In this document: positions 15,172 to 17,148 of the stretch, piece after piece
Layout of the letters: each line of letters starts with the position of its first letter
Numbering within the stretch: the first letter of the stretch is position 1
Assembly (NCBI GenBank): GCA_964242415.1
Contig: CAXTAT010000052.1
Location: forward strand, 1 to 17,148
Length of the DNA stretch: 17,148 nt
Direction: 5' to 3'
Source: DASWOJ01 sp964242415
GTDB lineage: Bacteria > Pseudomonadota > Alphaproteobacteria > Acetobacterales > Acetobacteraceae
Notes under the pieces: model-generated
Database searches by the model: none
What the model saw: the letters and a program-made list of their open reading frames with translations, nothing else
What the model was told of the DNA's origin: nothing
Translations under genes and position numbers: made by a program

Positions 15172-16157
15172 TGCTGCGCGTGGGGTTGATCGGGGCGGGC
15201 ATGGTCAGCCGCCACCACCTGATCGGCTGGGCGGCGCTCGCGGGCCAGGCGGGGGTGGTGGCGATTGCCGACCCCTCCGTGGACGCGGCGGCCCGGCGCG
15301 CGGCGGAATTCGGCGTCCCAGCCACCTACGCCACGGCAAAGGCCATGCTGGACGCCGAGCAGTTGGATGCGATCGACATCGCCGCACCGCGCGAGGTCCA
15401 TGCCGCGATGGTCCGCCTTGGCGCCGCGCGGGGACTCGCGATCCTGTGCCAGAAGCCGCTGGCGCCCGACCTCGCGCAGGCCGAAGCGCTGGTGGCCGAC
15501 ATAGCGGGCGTGCGCTGCATGGTGCACGAGAACTGGCGGTTTCGCCGGTACTACCGGGACGCCGCCGTCTGGGTGCAGGCGGGCCGGATCGGCGCCGTGC
15601 AGCAGTGCCAGATGACGCTGCTGACATCGGGCCTGCTGCCGGATGCCGCGGGCGTGCGCCCGGCCTTGCACCGGCAACCCTTCATGCAGGACCTGCGCCG
15701 AATGCTGGTGAACGAGGTGCTCATCCATCACCTGGATACGCTTCGGGTGCTGCTGGGCGAGCTGCGCGTCACTGCATGCCGCTTGGGCCGGTCCTGCGCG
15801 GACATGGCGGGAGAGGACAACGCGCTGATCGCCCTCGCGGCCGAGTCCGGCGCCTGCGCCGTGCTGCTGGGCAACATGGCGGCGCCGGGGTATCCGTCCA
15901 CTCAGGCCGACGAGATGGTGCTGCTGGGAAACGCCGGCACGATCCGGCTGCATGGCTCCGTGTTGGAATGCACGGGCGGTGCGCCTGGCCGCAACGAGTA
16001 CGACCTCGCAGCCTGCTACCAGGACGCATATAATGCTGTGATCGCGCATTTCGCGGACGCTCTGCGGATGGGCGCCCCGTTCGAGACTTCGCCGGCCGAC
16101 AATCTACGCACGCTGCGCTTGGTCGAGGACTGCTATGCCTTGTCGGGATGGGCATGA
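15171..16157 (+). CDS. Gfo/Idh/MocA-family oxidoreductase
   Basis: This 328-residue NAD(P)-dependent oxidoreductase has an N-terminal Rossmann fold starting MLRVGLIGAGMVSRHH (G5, G8, G10) and an acidic residue at the end of beta 2 in AIADPS, which tends to favour NAD. The family EKP motif appears as CQKP (Q94-K95-P96), with Lys95 kept and Glu replaced by Gln. The catalytic region is LVNEVLIHHLDTLRVLLGE, giving H186-H187-x-D189 in the usual GxHxxD position. Such enzymes oxidise or reduce hydroxyl groups of sugars, inositols or their acids. The ATG overlaps the ATPase stop by 1 nt, so it belongs to the rightward operon and probably acts on the sugar imported by the CUT1 system (inference). Confidence 0.87.
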
Positions 16158-16873
16158 CCGGGCGCAACCACCCAGGCGTGGTGACCGCGATCGAGGACGA
16201 CATCATCTTCGGCGTTCTCGCCCCCGGAACTCGCCTGACCGAGGATGGTTTGATGGCGCGCTTCGGCGTCACCCGGCACTTCATCCGCCAGGCGCTGCTC
16301 GAACTCGAACGCACGGGCATTGTGGTCCGGGAGCGCAATGTCGGGGCCACGGTCCGCCGCCATGGCGCCGACGAGGTGCACGAGATCTACCAGGTCCGCG
16401 AGTTTTTGCAGCGGCAGGCAGCGCTGATGGTGCCGTATCCTGCTCCGTCCGGGTTGGTGGAGCAGTTGCACGAGTTGAACAAGCGCTACCGTGAGGCTCA
16501 GCAGGCGGGCGATCTGCGTGCAGTCCACATCGCCAACGATCTGTTTCATCTCGCCTTGTTCGGCGCATCCGGCAACCGCTACTTGGTGCACTCGATACGT
16601 GATTACATGAACCTGTCCCTGCCGATGCGCGCGAAGTCGCTGGCGGACCCGGAGGCCTTCCGGGATTCTGAAAGGCAGCACTGCATCATGATCAAGTTGC
16701 TGGCCGAACGGGACCGTTGGGCATTGGCCCAGCTCTGCGTCGACCACGTTCAACCGAGCAAACAGGCGTATCTGGGGCGCATCGGTCGGGCACCGCCGGG
16801 CGAGGCTCCTAAGCCGCTACGACGGCGATGTGGGGGCGGGGTTGTTCGGAACCTGGCAGCGTACCCGGCGTGA
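16154..16873 (+). CDS. GntR-family regulator with FCD ligand-binding domain
   Basis: This protein of about 239 residues has an N-terminal winged helix (AIEDDIIFGVLAPGTRLTED through FGVTRHFIRQALLELERTGI) and an FCD domain with its metal/ligand site: NDLFHLALFGASGN (Asp and His), ERQHCIMI (His) and VDHV (His). Members of this FadR-type subgroup usually repress transport and catabolic operons and are released by an acid or sugar-acid ligand. It is the last gene of the rightward operon, so it probably autoregulates it. The ATG at 16154 overlaps the preceding stop (ATGA); an ATG at 16148 is also possible. The final residues after SKQAYLGRIGR (APPGEAPKPLRRRCGGG and on) are atypical and may derive from the neighbouring IS6 remnant, so the native C-terminus may have been replaced. 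Confidence 0.85.
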   Translation: MTGRNHPGVVTAIEDDIIFGVLAPGTRLTEDGLMARFGVTRHFIRQALLELERTGIVVRERNVGATVRRHGADEVHEIYQVREFLQRQAALMVPYPAPSGLVEQLHELNKRYREAQQAGDLRAVHIANDLFHLALFGASGNRYLVHSIRDYMNLSLPMRAKSLADPEAFRDSERQHCIMIKLLAERDRWALAQLCVDHVQPSKQAYLGRIGRAPPGEAPKPLRRRCGGGVVRNLAAYPA

Positions 16874-16884
16874 GGACCGCCCGT

Positions 16885-17148
16885 AATCCCGACCGCGGCT
16901 TCCGCTTCCCGGCCTTCGTGATCCAGCACGCGGTTTGGCTTTATCACTGTTTCAGCATTGGCTTGCTGATGTTGAACTGATCCTGGCCGGCCGCGGCATC
17001 GGGCCGTGTTGCATGGAGCTGGGATGCGGGCGCAGGTGCCCCGGCCCCGGTCGGGGATCAGGCGACACGGACAGGGATCGGGCGTCCCAGGTCCATATGT
17101 GGACATCGGGTAATCGCGGCGGGGGCATAGGTGCTCCATGATGCTGCG
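16885..17148 (+). pseudogene. IS6-family transposase remnant, right copy
   Basis: On the plus strand, PDRGFRFPAFVIQHAVWLYH followed by CFSIG matches the IS6 transposase N-terminus. After a one-base frameshift at about 16962 it continues LADVELILAGRGIGP. The next part is badly degraded; traces such as a possible VLD-like segment near 17131-17148 suggest the remnant runs on to the window end. It resembles the left remnant (GHRFPAGVIEHAVWLYHCFS) but differs at many positions, so the two are not a recent duplication. Orientation is opposite to the left copy: both read outward from the catabolic locus. Confidence 0.65.

Noticed and set aside
16750..17139. 129-codon minus-strand frame at the right end
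   Set aside because: It is antisense to the IS6 remnant and the GntR tail; no domain and no ribosome site.

Overview
The window is high-GC DNA from a bacterium that looks like an alphaproteobacterium. The GC bias at third codon positions, the LIV-type (hydrophobic amino acid, HAAT) and CUT1 sugar ABC transporters and the types of IS remnant would fit Acetobacteraceae or a related Rhodospirillales lineage; that placement is inference. It divides into an insertion-sequence graveyard (1-3840) and an intact catabolic and transport locus (3845-16873), followed by another IS remnant (16885-17148).

Left region. A 3' piece of an IS66-family element (to its right terminal repeat at 662) is frameshifted by an exact 8-bp tandem duplication. 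Beyond it, on the minus strand, lie an intact BPSL0067-family (NlpC/P60-like amidase fold) gene with a near-perfect ribosome binding site, a small XRE-like HTH gene and the tail of a second one. Then come a frameshifted IS5-family transposase remnant, an IS256-family (Mutator-type) transposase remnant fused to it in frame, and the N-terminal third of an IS6-family transposase.

Central locus. Two operons diverge from an intergenic region at about 10833-10997. The leftward operon encodes a HAAT-type transporter (periplasmic binding protein, LivH permease, a LivM-LivG permease-ATPase fusion, LivF ATPase) and two different mandelate-racemase-like members of the enolase superfamily, mostly joined by 4-8 nt stop/start overlaps. 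Between its promoter region and the first transporter gene lies a roughly 44-codon N-terminal stump of an IlvD/Edd-type dehydratase, in frame with the binding protein. The rightward operon encodes a CUT1 sugar transporter (family 1 binding protein, two MalF/MalG-like permeases, an MsmK/UgpC-like ATPase), a Gfo/Idh/MocA oxidoreductase and a GntR/FCD repressor. The divergent region holds a perfect 21-bp tandem repeat and a 13-bp palindrome that overlaps candidate -35 boxes on both strands.

Interpretation. The enzyme set (two acid-sugar dehydratase-like enolase members, the relic of an IlvD/Edd dehydratase, an NAD(P)-dependent sugar oxidoreductase) and two uptake systems suggest catabolism of a sugar acid, polyol or hydroxy acid with GntR control. 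No aldolase or kinase is present, so the pathway is incomplete here. IS6-family remnants in inverted orientation abut both ends of the locus, so it may have moved as a composite, IS6-bounded block of about 13 kb. I found no CRISPR array, tRNA or rRNA.
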